This document shows positions 1 through 9,690 of a DNA stretch of 58,531 nucleotides, in pieces; the first letter of the stretch is position 1; every line of letters starts with the position of its first letter. The DNA is from Hyphomicrobiales bacterium (GTDB taxonomy: Bacteria; Pseudomonadota; Alphaproteobacteria; Rhizobiales; Rhizobiaceae). The DNA lies in NCBI GenBank assembly GCA_900466945.1, contig UBNV01000005.1:227631-286161 (forward strand), in the 5' to 3' direction. A program made the position numbers and the translations under genes. Below the pieces are notes generated by a model, which saw nothing but the letters and a program-made list of their open reading frames with translations, did no database searches and was not told the origin of the DNA.

Positions 1-209
1 GACATTTCACATGGCTTGAGTGCGGTTCCGGAGCTTGCCAACCGATAAAGATTAAAGCTGACGATGTCGGTTCCTGCCGGTCTTCGGCGCAGCCAGATGC
101 GTTTCTGATCCAGCGATTGCCTGACGGTCACACCCCAGCGACTGCCATCGAACACACCCTTTTGAATAGCCGCCGGCAAATCGGTCCAAGGCACGCTCAA
201 ACGCGTCAT
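1..209 (-). CDS. conserved hypothetical protein, N-terminal part (runs off left edge)
   Basis: Reading the minus strand from an ATG at 209 gives about 69 codons without a stop to the window edge, starting MTRLSVPWTDLPAAIQ and including an 'IVSFNLYRL' stretch followed by 'LKPCEM'. The mix of residues and the absence of stops look like a real protein. My impression is of a small uncharacterised family common in rhizobia, but I cannot name a domain or function. It lies 69 bp downstream of the dnaE2 stop on the same strand, so it could be cotranscribed with the mutagenesis cassette or be an independent gene. The C-terminus is outside the window. Confidence 0.55.
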   Translation of the reverse strand, partial: MTRLSVPWTDLPAAIQKGVFDGSRWGVTVRQSLDQKRIWLRRRPAGTDIVSFNLYRLASSGTALKPCEM

Positions 210-277
210 TCAGGAAGCCATCTGTCATTCATGAAAGAATATGATGTATGCAGGCTGACGACACGACACGGATCAGG

Positions 278-3200
278 TCACTGGAAATTACGCGCCTTGA
301 ACTTCAGCGTGTCGATATGCAGATCTCGAACGAATATGTCACGCGGCGCCGGCGGCGGAGCTCGGTCCCTCGTATCGCCGCCTCCGACGGAGCCATGGGC
401 AAACTCGTCACCACGACCCGTTGTCAGCTTGAACTCCATGTCCCTGTCAGCGAGGCCGGAGAGATCTGAAGACAGGTCGAAGAGTTGTTGTGCGACGAGA
501 TGAACAACATCACCTTCCCGCTGGATGCGCCCGTTGATGGCCATCAAGGATGCTCCGAGTACGACACGCCGCCGCTTCTCGAAGAGTTTCGGCCAGACGA
601 CAATGTTTGCCGGACCAGTTTCATCCTCAATGGTGATGAACATCACGCCTTTCGCAGACCCCGGCTTTTGTCGGACGAGCACGAGGCCCGCTGTCATGAC
701 CCAGCGACCGTCCCGCGCCGTCATCGCCTCTTCGCAAGTGACGATGTTGCGCTTGTCCAGGTCCGCCCGCAAAAAGGCGATCGGATGGTCCCGAAGCGTG
801 AGGCCCGTATGGCCATAGTCCTCAACAACGTTATGGCCCTCGGTCATTTGCCGCAGCTCAACGCCGGGTTCGAGCTGCTCGGCAATGACTCTCATCTCGC
901 GCTCCGCTGCCGCTGCGAAGAGCGGCAAGGGCTCATCGCGCAAAGCCTTGATGGCCCAGAGCGCATCGCGTCGCTCAAGCCTCAGTGACGGATGAAACGC
1001 ATCGGCCTCGGCAAGTTTGACCAGCGAGGCAGCAGGCACCCCCGATCGTCGCCATATGTCATCAACGCTCGCAAAGGCCCCATCCATCCGAGCCGCGACA
1101 ATCCGTGCTGCGTCCGCAACCGCAAGGCCCTTTACCAGACGCATGCCCAGCCGCACCGCATGGCGCTCGTTGTCGCCGCACTCTTCCAGCGTGCAATCCC
1201 AACGGGATCGATTGACACAGACTGGCAACACGTCGACGCCGTGCGCTCGGGCATCACCGACGATTTGGGCAGGTGCGTAAAAACCCATGGGCTGACTGTT
1301 GAGAAGCGCTGCGCAAAACACATCCGGGAAATGGCACTTCACGTAGTTGGAGGCATAGGCGATCAGCGCAAAAGAGGCGGCATGGGATTCCGGGAAGCCA
1401 TAGGAGCCAAAGCCCTCGAGCTGGGAAAAGGTCTTTTCAGCAAATTCTGACGTGTAGCCGTTCCTTACCATGCCGGAGACGAGCTTTTCCTTGAAGCGGC
1501 TGACGCCCCCGGTGAACTTGAAGGTCGCCATTGATTTGCGCAATTGATCGGCCTCGCCTCCGGTAAAGCCGGCACAGACCATGGCAACGCGCATTGCCGA
1601 TTCCTGAAACAGAGGAACGCCGAGTGTCTTGCCCAGAACCGCTTCCAGTTCCGGTGTCGGATACTCAACCTTCTCCTTGCCCTCCCGCCGGCGCAGGTAG
1701 GGGTGAACCATGTCGCCCTGGATGGGCCCCGGACGCACGATCGCCACCTGGACGACAAGGTCGTAAAATGTCCGCGGTTTTAGGCGCGGCAACATCGCCA
1801 TCTGCGCACGACTCTCGATCTGAAACGTCCCCAGCGTGTCGGCGCGGCGGATCATCGCGTAGGTCGCCGGATCCTCCTGCGTGATCTTTGCCAGATCCAG
1901 ATCATCGTTCTTATGCGTGCGGATCAGATCGAAGGCCTTGGACATGCAGGTGAGCATGCCGAGTGCGAGAACATCGACCTTCATGAATTTCAGTGCCTCG
2001 ACATCATCCTTGTCCCATTCGATGATCTGCCGGTCTGCCATGGTTGCCGGCTCGATGGGAACGAGATCATCGAGACGATCATGCGTGAGGACAAAGCCGC
2101 CCGGATGCTGGCCGAGATGGCGTGGTGCACCCATCAGTTGCTGCGCCAGTTGCAGGGTCAGCACCAGGCGTCGATCATCGGGATTGAGATTGAGCTCCCG
2201 CACATTGCGGTCGCTCACGTCTTCCGACCAAGACCACATGCCCGACGACAAGGCCTTGATCAGATCCTCCGGTAGGCCAAGGGCCTTGCCGACATCGCGG
2301 ATGGCGCCTTTCGCCCGGTAGCGCGTCACCGTTGCACAGAGGGCCGCCTTATCTTTTCCATATGTGCGGTAAATCCACTGAATGACCTCCTCGCGCCGCT
2401 CGTGTTCAAAGTCGACGTCGATGTCGGGCGGTTCATCGCGTTCCTGGCTGACGAAGCGCTCGAACAAGAGGTCGTTGGTTTCTGGATCGATGGAGGTGAC
2501 GCCGAGGATATAGCAGACGGCGGAGTTCGCAGCCGATCCCCTCCCCTGACACAGAATGCCCTGACTTCGCGCGAACCGGACAATCGAAAAGACCGTCAGA
2601 AAGTACGGCGCATATTTCATCTTCTCGATCAAATCGAGTTCGTGCCGGACAATCTGCAGCGTTTTTGGCGGCAGACCTTCCGGATAACGGTCTGGCACGC
2701 ATTGCCAGACATAATGCTCCAGAGATTGCTGGGCAGTCTTTCCCGGAACGATCGCCTCCTCGGGATACTGATAGGTGAGCTCCTCCAAGGAAAACTTGCA
2801 GCGATCGACAATCTCCATGGTTCGGCGCAAGGCTTCCGGATATCGAGGAAACAGGCGCTCCATTTCTTCAGGAGGCTTCAAATACCGGTCTGCATGACGT
2901 TCGCGCTCGAAGCCGACGGTATCGATCGTCGTGTTGTGGCGGATGCAGGTGACAATATCCTGGAGCTGGCGCCTGGCCGGCTCATGAAACAGAACGTCAT
3001 TGGTGACAACCGTCTTCACTTTGAAGAGGGCCGCCAGGTTCGACAATTCATGCAGCCGCAGTTGGTCATTCGGTCGACGCCTGAGACACAGCGACAGATA
3101 GGCCCGGTCGCCGAATATCTCAGCGAGTTTTCGAAGCTGAACCGCACAGGCATCATCGGCAAGATCGGGGACGAGAATGGCAAGCAGGCCATCGCAATAC

Positions 3201-3538
3201 TGCGCAACATCGTCGAGCGTCAGGATACAGTTGTTCTTGCCGCCGCGGCTTTTTCCAAGGGTGATCAGCCGGGTCAGCCGGGAATAGGCGGCCCGGTCCG
3301 TGGGATAGACAAGGATGGACATGCCGTCGGCCAAATCGAGGCGACAGCCGACCACCAGACGAACCCCTGTGGCACGCGACGCCTCAAGCGCCCTGACAAT
3401 GCCGGCGAGCGAGTTTCGATCGACGATACCGATCGCGTCAATGCCAAGATCGCGTGCGGTGGCAAACAGGTCGTCGGCCGAAGACGCGCCGCGCAGAAAC
3501 GAAAAGTGGGTGGTGACCTGAAGCTCGGCATATCTCAT
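278..3538 (-). CDS. dnaE2: error-prone DNA polymerase III alpha subunit DnaE2 (ImuC)
   Basis: C-family polymerase that does translesion synthesis in the ImuA-ImuB-DnaE2 mutasome after DNA damage. About 1086 residues, the usual DnaE2 length. It has an N-terminal PHP domain in which the usual metal-binding HxH is reduced to 'THFSF', then the palm with the catalytic acids in 'PDIDVDF' (about D374 and D376), the 'GRGSAANS' motif, and a C-terminal OB-fold near '[12 protein letters not shown]'. I chose the ATG at 3538 over the upstream in-frame start at 3562 because it overlaps the imuB stop as ATGA and gives the family N-terminus ([12 protein letters not shown]). Last gene of the three-gene operon, driven by the LexA-controlled promoter upstream of imuA. 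Confidence 0.97.
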   Translation of the reverse strand: MRYAELQVTTHFSFLRGASSADDLFATARDLGIDAIGIVDRNSLAGIVRALEASRATGVRLVVGCRLDLADGMSILVYPTDRAAYSRLTRLITLGKSRGGKNNCILTLDDVAQYCDGLLAILVPDLADDACAVQLRKLAEIFGDRAYLSLCLRRRPNDQLRLHELSNLAALFKVKTVVTNDVLFHEPARRQLQDIVTCIRHNTTIDTVGFERERHADRYLKPPEEMERLFPRYPEALRRTMEIVDRCKFSLEELTYQYPEEAIVPGKTAQQSLEHYVWQCVPDRYPEGLPPKTLQIVRHELDLIEKMKYAPYFLTVFSIVRFARSQGILCQGRGSAANSAVCYILGVTSIDPETNDLLFERFVSQERDEPPDIDVDFEHERREEVIQWIYRTYGKDKAALCATVTRYRAKGAIRDVGKALGLPEDLIKALSSGMWSWSEDVSDRNVRELNLNPDDRRLVLTLQLAQQLMGAPRHLGQHPGGFVLTHDRLDDLVPIEPATMADRQIIEWDKDDVEALKFMKVDVLALGMLTCMSKAFDLIRTHKNDDLDLAKITQEDPATYAMIRRADTLGTFQIESRAQMAMLPRLKPRTFYDLVVQVAIVRPGPIQGDMVHPYLRRREGKEKVEYPTPELEAVLGKTLGVPLFQESAMRVAMVCAGFTGGEADQLRKSMATFKFTGGVSRFKEKLVSGMVRNGYTSEFAEKTFSQLEGFGSYGFPESHAASFALIAYASNYVKCHFPDVFCAALLNSQPMGFYAPAQIVGDARAHGVDVLPVCVNRSRWDCTLEECGDNERHAVRLGMRLVKGLAVADAARIVAARMDGAFASVDDIWRRSGVPAASLVKLAEADAFHPSLRLERRDALWAIKALRDEPLPLFAAAAEREMRVIAEQLEPGVELRQMTEGHNVVEDYGHTGLTLRDHPIAFLRADLDKRNIVTCEEAMTARDGRWVMTAGLVLVRQKPGSAKGVMFITIEDETGPANIVVWPKLFEKRRRVVLGASLMAINGRIQREGDVVHLVAQQLFDLSSDLSGLADRDMEFKLTTGRGDEFAHGSVGGGDTRDRAPPPAPRDIFVRDLHIDTLKFKARNFQ

Positions 3539-5046
3539 GCGAAGATCCCCTGGACAAACCACTTGTGCGAGCCGGTGCCGCCATCGATCCCGTCACCGGC
3601 GCGAAAGATCCATAGCCGTTCGCCTCCTTCGTCCTCGATGATGAAATAATCCCGAACGGCAGCCCATTCGGAGGTGAGCTGCCACCACTCGCCGAAAATC
3701 CGCTCGGGGCCGTCGGCGCGCCTCACTTTCCGGCGTTTTCCGCGCCACGTGACGGCAACTGGTGGATGGTCGGGCAAAAGCGCGATCACTTCGATCAGCT
3801 CCGGGTACGCCAGCAGGCGGACCGGGCGCGGCCAGTGATGAGACCAGGAGACGGTGACATCGTCTGCCACAGCCGCGATACGCTGAACGCTGCGTTCCGG
3901 CACGTCAGAGGCGACGGGAGCCAGCCGGTAAACCCGTTGCCCTCGATTGCCGAAGATATCGATGAGCGGTGTGATGTCCGGGGCCTGGTCTTCCACAAGA
4001 TCAGACGATCTCTGCGCCTCGTCCAGCGGTTCTGCCAGGATGGCGATGAGCGTCAGTTTCTCAATGCCAAAACCCGGATCGATCTTTTCCGTCCGGTCCC
4101 GGAACAGCTTGGTCAACCATGCGACGTCGCGCGCTGGCTTGGCGGTCCCCGCCCGGATGGCCTGGACAGTATTGTCGACCCGGTGGACAATCAGATCGGC
4201 TCGGCGAACACCCAGCCCTTGGCTTTGCAAGGCATCGCTGAGCTGCACAACCAGTCGGCCGACATATTTGTTGATGGTTTCGGCTGCCCCAATCGGTTCC
4301 TGGAACGTGCGGCTGACCTCAACCAGTTCTGGGCTGCGGACAGGCTCAATCGGCTCGCTGAGGCGCCCAAAGGTCTGGTCGAGGCGACGCGCGATTTCGG
4401 GGCCGAAGCGAAGCGTCAGCGGTGCCCGTGCAGTGGCTGACAACTCGCCAATGGTGCGAAAGCCAAGGGTTTGGAGATCCCTGACGGTATTTTCAGGCAG
4501 ACGCAGCAAGGAAATCGGCAAGTGCTCGACCGCACGCATTGTCTCGCCAGGCGGCACAATGACCGTGTTGCGGTTCATCGCACGTGCACAGGCGTGCGCA
4601 GCCCCTTGCGTATCGGCAATCGCCACACGTGCTGTCAGCCCCCTCGCCTGGAAGCGATTGGCTATACCTGTGAGCATGAGAAGTTCTCCGCCCCGAAGAT
4701 GATCGGCGCCATCGGTGTCCATGACAATGCCGTCAGACCCATCGATGGCGACGATTGGCGAATATTGGGCAAGTGCCCATAGGCTGATGCGCTCAAGGGC
4801 GGCTGCGTCCGCTGCCGGATCGGCATCGCTCATCACCAGCCCCTGAAACAGGGCCTGGGCCTTTGCCGCCGGCATGCCGACACGCACCCCAGACGCCTTT
4901 GCGGCCGCATCCGCCGCCGACACCCAGCGCTTTGAGCCGCTCTTTGCAATTACGGCAATCGCCTGCTCAGCCGGAATGGCGGGATCGGCGCGACGAATGC
5001 GATCCGTCGGAAGATCCGGAAGGTAGATCGATACGACCCTGGTCAT
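3535..5046 (-). CDS. imuB: ImuB, Y-family-polymerase-like mutasome protein
   Basis: ImuB is the hub of the ImuA-ImuB-DnaE2 mutasome, linking DnaE2 to the beta clamp; it is a catalytically dead relative of DinB polymerases. About 503 residues from the ATG at 5046 ([16 protein letters not shown]), the normal ImuB N-terminus; an in-frame start 13 codons upstream is less likely. The first catalytic DxD of Y-family enzymes is replaced by 'YLPDLPTD', as in other ImuB proteins, so polymerase activity is not expected. The fingers/palm region ('[12 protein letters not shown]') and the little-finger region follow, then an ImuB-type C-terminus ending 'WFVQGIFA'. The start lies inside the 3' end of imuA (80-bp overlap) and the stop overlaps dnaE2, so the three are translationally linked. 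Confidence 0.95.
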   Translation of the reverse strand: MTRVVSIYLPDLPTDRIRRADPAIPAEQAIAVIAKSGSKRWVSAADAAAKASGVRVGMPAAKAQALFQGLVMSDADPAADAAALERISLWALAQYSPIVAIDGSDGIVMDTDGADHLRGGELLMLTGIANRFQARGLTARVAIADTQGAAHACARAMNRNTVIVPPGETMRAVEHLPISLLRLPENTVRDLQTLGFRTIGELSATARAPLTLRFGPEIARRLDQTFGRLSEPIEPVRSPELVEVSRTFQEPIGAAETINKYVGRLVVQLSDALQSQGLGVRRADLIVHRVDNTVQAIRAGTAKPARDVAWLTKLFRDRTEKIDPGFGIEKLTLIAILAEPLDEAQRSSDLVEDQAPDITPLIDIFGNRGQRVYRLAPVASDVPERSVQRIAAVADDVTVSWSHHWPRPVRLLAYPELIEVIALLPDHPPVAVTWRGKRRKVRRADGPERIFGEWWQLTSEWAAVRDYFIIEDEGGERLWIFRAGDGIDGGTGSHKWFVQGIFA

Positions 5047-5719
5047 CACATGCTCCAACGATAAACTCGGCACACTCGCCCGCACGCGATCTCATCAACT
5101 CCAGCAACCAGGTTGCGCGCCCCACGCCGGGCACCGGCAGCGCCCGCGATGGCAGAACGCTGACCCGCCATCTGGTTGTGGAGGCTGTCGGTTGGCCAAA
5201 GTCATTGGCCTCTGTCTGCCGGCGCCATCGCCGCACAACAAGCGCCAGACTGGCCTTCTTCTCCGCAGCAAGCTGAAGCCGCCTGCTGGCCACCATTGGA
5301 AGGCGAACGAGTTCACCGACCACGGCACCCAGACCACCGAAGGACAGCGCCTCCTCCATCGAGGCAAGCACGTCTTCTTCCCGATCGCCCTCGACGAAGA
5401 TCACCCTGTTGGGATCAAGCCCCGCCTGAGCAAGTGCGGGAAAGAACAGATCCGGCCGTGTCAAACACCAGACGATCTTACCCTTGGTACGTGCGGCGAT
5501 ACCCGCGACGAGAAGGGCCGCCGCCGCACCGTCAACTGTTCCAGCACCTCCGCCAGCGAATTCGTGCAATGCGCCGCGAGCAAGTCCTCCACCTGGAAGC
5601 ACCTGGTCGATCTCGACGACGCCGAAAGGCAGACATGCAGATTGCTTCGCCCTCCCTCCCTCGAGACCGGCGATCCGCTCACGCAGATCTGCTATGACGT
5701 GCTCGCGCGCAGCCGCCAT
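4967..5719 (-). CDS. imuA: ImuA, RecA-like mutasome accessory protein
   Basis: ImuA is a RecA/SulA-related protein needed with ImuB and DnaE2 for damage-induced mutagenesis. 250 residues. The N-terminal part ('PFGVVEIDQVLPGGGLARGA', then 'HEFAGGG') is the typical RecA-fold start of alphaproteobacterial ImuA, and 'GKIVWCLTRPDLFFP' marks the central strand. The C-terminus is basic and serine-rich and overlaps the imuB start by 80 bp. It is the first gene of the operon. A perfect LexA box lies 69-83 bp upstream of the ATG, so SOS induction is expected. Confidence 0.9.
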   Translation of the reverse strand: MAAAREHVIADLRERIAGLEGGRAKQSACLPFGVVEIDQVLPGGGLARGALHEFAGGGAGTVDGAAAALLVAGIAARTKGKIVWCLTRPDLFFPALAQAGLDPNRVIFVEGDREEDVLASMEEALSFGGLGAVVGELVRLPMVASRRLQLAAEKKASLALVVRRWRRQTEANDFGQPTASTTRWRVSVLPSRALPVPGVGRATWLLELMRSRAGECAEFIVGACDDQGRIDLPSGSSDGSHSSRRSRHSG

Positions 5720-5787
5720 CGTTCACGCAAATCCTCTCGGTTCGTGTTGGGTAAAGCAAACAGCCTCATGCCGTTTTCTCTGATGAA

Positions 5788-5802
5788 GTTCACGTTCTGT
5801 TC
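5788..5802. promoter_or_regulatory. LexA binding site (alphaproteobacterial SOS box)
   Basis: The sequence GTTCACGTTCTGTTC is an exact match to the alphaproteobacterial SOS box GTTC-N7-GTTC. It lies 69 bp upstream of the imuA start, where the promoter of imuA-imuB-dnaE2 should be. This cassette is a known LexA target in alphaproteobacteria. Confidence 0.9.
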
Positions 5803-6094
5803 TGACGGCGGCCGAGAGTCAAGCTCTCCAAAATAGGAAAATCCTCCTTCATTTTAGCAAAGCCAGTGATTCACAAGCCGAATCAGCGCGGTACGCTTCA
5901 CAGCGAAGTCGGTCGCACCGACAAAAAATTATTGGTTCACGGCGAACGACCTTCAATCGCATCGCTCCACTTGCATGGTTAGCAAAAGACCGTCTTGAAG
6001 ATATATTGCACAGGGAGCGAGAGGCTGTCTTGCTGACTGGTATGGCAGACCCGCACGGATAACAACGAAGTGATGAACCCTGCTTCGGCCCCAT
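5803..6094. other. intergenic, no gene seen
   Basis: Lower-GC stretch between the SOS box and the end of the DUF427 gene. An 81-codon minus-strand frame (5849-6094) has no recognisable family or good start signal. I see no RNA gene or repeat. Confidence 0.5.
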
Positions 6095-6601
6095 TCACCA
6101 ACGCTCTGTTCCAGGCGGACCTTTAAACGGGCCGGCAACGGCTGAGGTGATCCATCCACCGTAGAACGTCCCAGCCTGAGGTACCACGGCCTCGCCATCT
6201 ACGAGACATAAATCCATGGCCTGCGGGTAGAAGGCTATGAAACCCGTGATGAGGGCAAAAGATAGCGTGGGACGCGGATAGGCCCATGCCGCGTTTCGGC
6301 TCACTCTGTCGCCCGATCGGATATCGAAGTAGCGCGCGTGTCCTTTCCACTCGCAGTTCGACCCGCTGCTGCTTTCACGCAGCAAAGAGAGATCTACGTC
6401 CGCAGGTGGAAAATAAAACGTAGGAGGGTGACTCGTTTCGATCGTGCGCACTGCGGCCGTGGTCTCAGCGAGAGTGTGGCCGTTGTAGATGATTTTCAAA
6501 TGATTGCGCACCGGCTGGGCGATGCTCGGCCTCGGGAAAGACCACGCATTTTCCTGCCTGGGCAGGCATGGGTCTGGAACAGGATGCGCAAGTTCGACCA
6601 T
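6095..6601 (-). CDS. DUF427 domain protein
   Basis: 168 residues from the ATG at 6601 (MVELAHPVPD); a longer reading starting at 6655 is possible. It shows DUF427 features: 'VRNHLKIIYNGHTLAETT', then 'ETSHPPTFYFPPADV' and an aromatic C-terminal half ending 'GGWITSAVAGPFKG'. The family is widespread in bacteria and fungi and adopts a small beta-barrel fold; its biochemical role is unknown to me. It stands alone between unrelated genes, so context does not help. Confidence 0.85.
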   Translation of the reverse strand: MVELAHPVPDPCLPRQENAWSFPRPSIAQPVRNHLKIIYNGHTLAETTAAVRTIETSHPPTFYFPPADVDLSLLRESSSGSNCEWKGHARYFDIRSGDRVSRNAAWAYPRPTLSFALITGFIAFYPQAMDLCLVDGEAVVPQAGTFYGGWITSAVAGPFKGPPGTERW

Positions 6602-6869
6602 GATGTCCTCCAGTCCGAGCCAGCATGCACCACCAACGAAAATTTGCAAAGCCAAGACGGCCTCGCAGAAGGCGACATGGCTGGTCTCTCAGTCGGCCGT
6701 TTTACGAAGACCCACCTGCATTTCGCTCCTCCGCGGCCCCAGGATACCTCATGCCAAGGCACTATGAGTGACTGAATGAACTAAAAGTTTTCACACGCGT
6801 TCTGGACGTGGGAAACCGCGTGAAATTGCCGTCTTTGGCGCTTGATTTGCGGCTCAGGAGGAAAACGTG

Positions 6870-7103
6870 ATGAACAAGTGGCAGACCCCAGTGCAGCTCA
6901 CAATTCCCCTCAACGGTTTGGTGCGAGTGGATGGGCCTTCTGTGGCGCTCCTCGTCCTAATGGACGAATGGCCTAACACACGGGGGCCAGACTACGTGCG
7001 GGCGCGCAGTTTTTGCCGCGCTGCAATAGCGGGACGAAAGTCGGCAGAAGAGGCACGGGCCCACTTCATTGAGGCTGCCAGGGAAGCAAATCTCATTCAC
7101 TGA
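6870..7103 (+). CDS. DUF982 domain protein
   Basis: Small protein of 77 residues with the DUF982 pattern: 'W..PVQLTIP' at the start, 'MDEWPNTRGPDYVRARSFCRAAIAGRKSAEEAR', then 'FIEAAREANLI'. DUF982 proteins are numerous in rhizobia and of unknown function. An in-frame GTG lies immediately before the ATG. A perfect AGGAGG at 6856-6861 is 8 nt from the ATG at 6870 but only 5 nt from the GTG, so I prefer the ATG. Confidence 0.85.
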   Translation: MNKWQTPVQLTIPLNGLVRVDGPSVALLVLMDEWPNTRGPDYVRARSFCRAAIAGRKSAEEARAHFIEAAREANLIH

Positions 7104-7489
7104 AGCGAAGTTGACGTGACCCGCCTCACTAAGATCTGAGCTGTTGGCTAACCATTACGGACACACACGACGCGCCCGTGTGTCGCATGTTATTTGGTCG
7201 AACGTCAGTCGCACGGCCCTTCGCTATCTATTGTCGCTAACATATGTGCAAACCTACGCCCCGCGGTTGGGAAATGGCGCGAGCAAATGATCGGGTGGAG
7301 ACGAAATTCAAGTGACTCAGGACGGTAACTGTGCCCAAAGCGGCGATCGCCGTCATTGGCAGCAAAACTCAGCAGAAACGTTTCGTGGTTGCGGGTCAAA
7401 CTGAAACAGTGTGGTGCAGGAGGTTAAGAGATGAACCGTTCGAAACTTGCAGCTGTAGAACCGTCACTCCGAAACACGGAATTCGTCTC
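7104..7489. other. intergenic, no gene seen
   Basis: 386 bp between the DUF982 and DUF4174 genes. It holds a 7-bp hairpin (7163-7183). The frame upstream of 7490 is open but its residues do not look like a protein, and the signal peptide begins at 7490. No RNA gene or promoter can be supported. Confidence 0.5.
7163..7183 (+). terminator. possible hairpin terminator of the DUF982 gene
   Basis: ACACACG and CGTGTGT form a perfect 7-bp stem around ACGCGCC, 60 bp after the DUF982 stop. There is only a weak T-tract (GTTATTT) beyond it, so termination is uncertain. Confidence 0.3.
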
Positions 7490-7906
7490 ATGAAGAGCTT
7501 GCTCGCTGCATCCGTGTTCGCACTCACATCATCGCAGGTGTTCGCAATGGGAAGCCTCTTCGACCTCGGTTGGAAAAACCGCATCGTCCTCGTGTTCGGC
7601 AAGGCCGATGACCCCAAGGTGGCGAGGCAGCTTGAAACCCTCATGTCCCAGAAAGCAGAGCTAGAGGAACGGGACATCGTCGTCATCGGCGTCTCTCATG
7701 AAAAGGCCACAGCCACTTATGGACAGGTCCCTGCCCTCGATCCCGCCAAGCTTCGCAAGGATGCCGATATTGATGACGATGGATTTCAGGTCATTCTCGT
7801 GGGGAAAGACCGCGGAATAAAGCTCCGAAGCAGGGATGTTGTCGGAGACGTCGAGATGTTCGACCTGATCGACCGTATGCCGATGAGGCGAGCCGAGCGA
7901 AAGTAG
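7490..7906 (+). CDS. DUF4174 domain protein, exported
   Basis: 138 residues from the ATG at 7490. The N-terminus MKSLLAASVFALTSSQVFA is a clear Sec signal peptide, which rules out longer in-frame starts. The mature part has the DUF4174 pattern: 'NRIVLVFGKADDPKV', 'LEERDIVVIGV', then 'GFQVILVGKDRGIKLRS' and a C-terminal 'MFDLIDRMPMRRAE'. The fold resembles a thioredoxin-like strand order, but there is no CxxC. Role unknown; periplasmic location inferred. Confidence 0.85.
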   Translation: MKSLLAASVFALTSSQVFAMGSLFDLGWKNRIVLVFGKADDPKVARQLETLMSQKAELEERDIVVIGVSHEKATATYGQVPALDPAKLRKDADIDDDGFQVILVGKDRGIKLRSRDVVGDVEMFDLIDRMPMRRAERK

Positions 7907-8072
7907 CCAGCTGACGAGGTGTGCCTCTGCTGCGCCAGTGCGTGCTGACAGCAGTCGGCTGTTTTCATAGCGCGGGGGGCGCTGTCGAATCCTCATATGT
8001 GCGAGCCCGGCATCGTCGGCAGCTTTTGGACGCGATTTATCCCAAAGCGGCCTGCCACTGTCTCTGAATTTT

Positions 8073-8757
8073 CTAGCTCCGGGCACGGACAAACTTCCAG
8101 ACAGGTACAACCACGTTCCCCACTGCAACCACGGCAACAGCACCAACCAGGATGGCGAGAGCTGCCTGCATGGCGGATGTTGCGAACCATCCGACGATTG
8201 CCGGAGCAAAGGCGAGGGCGGTAACGACGGCAATGGAGGCATCATGGATAATGTGCTCAGGACCGGCGTAGCCGAGTTGTGCCATACCGTGGACAAGGAT
8301 GCTTCCGCCAACCCAAAGCATAGCCGCCGTGCCAACGGCAGCGAGCAGCTTGAGGAAGATCGGCATGCCGTACACCAGCGCCCTGCCGGCGGCCTGGGCT
8401 ACTGATGAGGAGGTCTTGGTCATGGAGATACCGACATCATCCGCTTTCACGATCAGCCCAACGAAGCCGTAGACTGCAAGCGTAATCAGGATACCGACGG
8501 CAGCGAGGACGAAGCCCTGCATGTAGATACTTGCCTAAGAAATATCAGCTAACGTAAGCGCCATAATCTCGGCTGACAGGATGAAGTCGGTGCGGACCGC
8601 ACCGCTGACCTTCTGGTTCTCAAGGGCAACCGGATCCGTCTCTTCGCCGAGCACCGCTTTTTCATGTCCATGCGCTGCATGGGGGAAGAAAACCGCATAG
8701 AGCTTTTCGGCCCCTTCGTAGCAAAGATAGAGCGGTACTGGCGTTGCGCAATGATCT
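8073..8757 (-). pseudogene. DUF808 (YedI-like) membrane protein, decayed
   Basis: Two pieces of a DUF808 inner-membrane protein lie in the same frame. The upstream piece holds 'PLYLCYEGAEKLYAVFFP' and 'AVRTDFILSAEIMALTLADIS', then a TAG at 8535-8537. After four further codons the frame continues as 'MQGFVLAAVGILITLAVYGFV' and on to the normal C-terminus ('PVWKFVRARS'). About the first 80 residues of the family are missing, the break falling within a few bases of the mmsB stop. Both the truncation and the in-frame stop point to a dead gene. The C-terminal 149 codons keep membrane-helix character and could be read from the ATG at 8522, but would lack half the protein. Confidence 0.8.
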
Positions 8758-8760
8758 TGC

Positions 8761-9648
8761 TCAGGCGGACTTCTCTCGGATGTAGTTGATGATCGCCGAG
8801 AAATCCTTATCGCTGTGGCCAAGTTCCTGGAAGAGCTCATAAAGCTCAGTGGCTTGCGCGCCAAGCGCGGTCTCTACACCGGTCGATTTGGCTGCATCCT
8901 GAGACAACCGCATGTCCTTGAGCATCAAGGCTGCGGCAAAACCCGGCCTGTAGTCTCGGTTTGCGGGCGATGTCGGCACAGGTCCCGGGACAGGGCAGTT
9001 CGTGCTGATTGCCCAGCACTGGCCTGAAGATGTCGAGGCGACATCAAACAGCGCCTGATGCGAGAGCCCGAGTTTTTCACCCAGAACGAAGGCTTCGCAG
9101 ACGCCCGCCATCGTGATGCCGAGGATCATATTGTTGCAGATCTTGGCCGCTTGTCCCGCCCCAGCCGAACCGCAATGGACGACCCGCCGCCCCATGGCTT
9201 CCAGCACCGGCCGGCCAAGAGACACCGCGTCTGTCTCTCCACCAACCATGAAGGTGAGCGTCGCAGCACTGGCCCCGGTCGTTCCACCAGATACGGGCGC
9301 ATCAACCGACAGACAACCAGCAGCCTTGGCAAGCGCGTGGGATTTTCGGGCGCTTTCGACGTCGATGGTCGAGCAGTCGATCATCAAGGTCCCCTGACGG
9401 GCGACCTCGATCAATTCGCCCCACACCGACAGGACGTGACTGCCGGCCGGCAACATGGTGATCACGATGGCGGCGCCTTCAACCGCTTCCGCCCCAGTGT
9501 TGCAAAGGGCGATGCCATTATCCGTCGCGGCCTGCCTTGCGGCTTCTGCCAGATCAAAGCCTTGTACAGAAAATCCCGCCTTGACCAGATTGGCAGCCAT
9601 CGGGCCTCCCATATTGCCAAGTCCGATGAAGGCTATTGTCTCACGCAT
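8761..9648 (-). CDS. mmsB: 3-hydroxyisobutyrate dehydrogenase
   Basis: NAD-dependent oxidation of 3-hydroxyisobutyrate to methylmalonate semialdehyde in valine breakdown. 295 residues with the N-terminal dinucleotide motif GLGNMGGPMA (residues 9-18), the substrate loop 'DAPVSGGTTGA' and the catalytic lysine in 'GAGQAAKICNN' (about K169). Last intact gene of the minus-strand operon SDR-thiolase-acyl-CoA dehydrogenase-mmsB, 42 bp after the dehydrogenase. Related beta-hydroxyacid dehydrogenases exist (one is at 52017), but here the context of branched-chain degradation genes supports mmsB. Confidence 0.9.
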   Translation of the reverse strand: MRETIAFIGLGNMGGPMAANLVKAGFSVQGFDLAEAARQAATDNGIALCNTGAEAVEGAAIVITMLPAGSHVLSVWGELIEVARQGTLMIDCSTIDVESARKSHALAKAAGCLSVDAPVSGGTTGASAATLTFMVGGETDAVSLGRPVLEAMGRRVVHCGSAGAGQAAKICNNMILGITMAGVCEAFVLGEKLGLSHQALFDVASTSSGQCWAISTNCPVPGPVPTSPANRDYRPGFAAALMLKDMRLSQDAAKSTGVETALGAQATELYELFQELGHSDKDFSAIINYIREKSA

Positions 9649-9690
9649 GGCGTTTCTCCCTTTCTTGGCGTCGTTCCCGGTCGATACCCG

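Noticed and set aside
2402..3649. 415-codon plus-strand frame opposite dnaE2
   Set aside because: It is a shadow of the dnaE2 coding strand. DnaE2 shows full family motifs and the antisense reading shows none.
5849..6094. 81-codon minus-strand frame after the DUF427 gene
   Set aside because: No family resemblance, poor start context, and composition unlike neighbouring genes.
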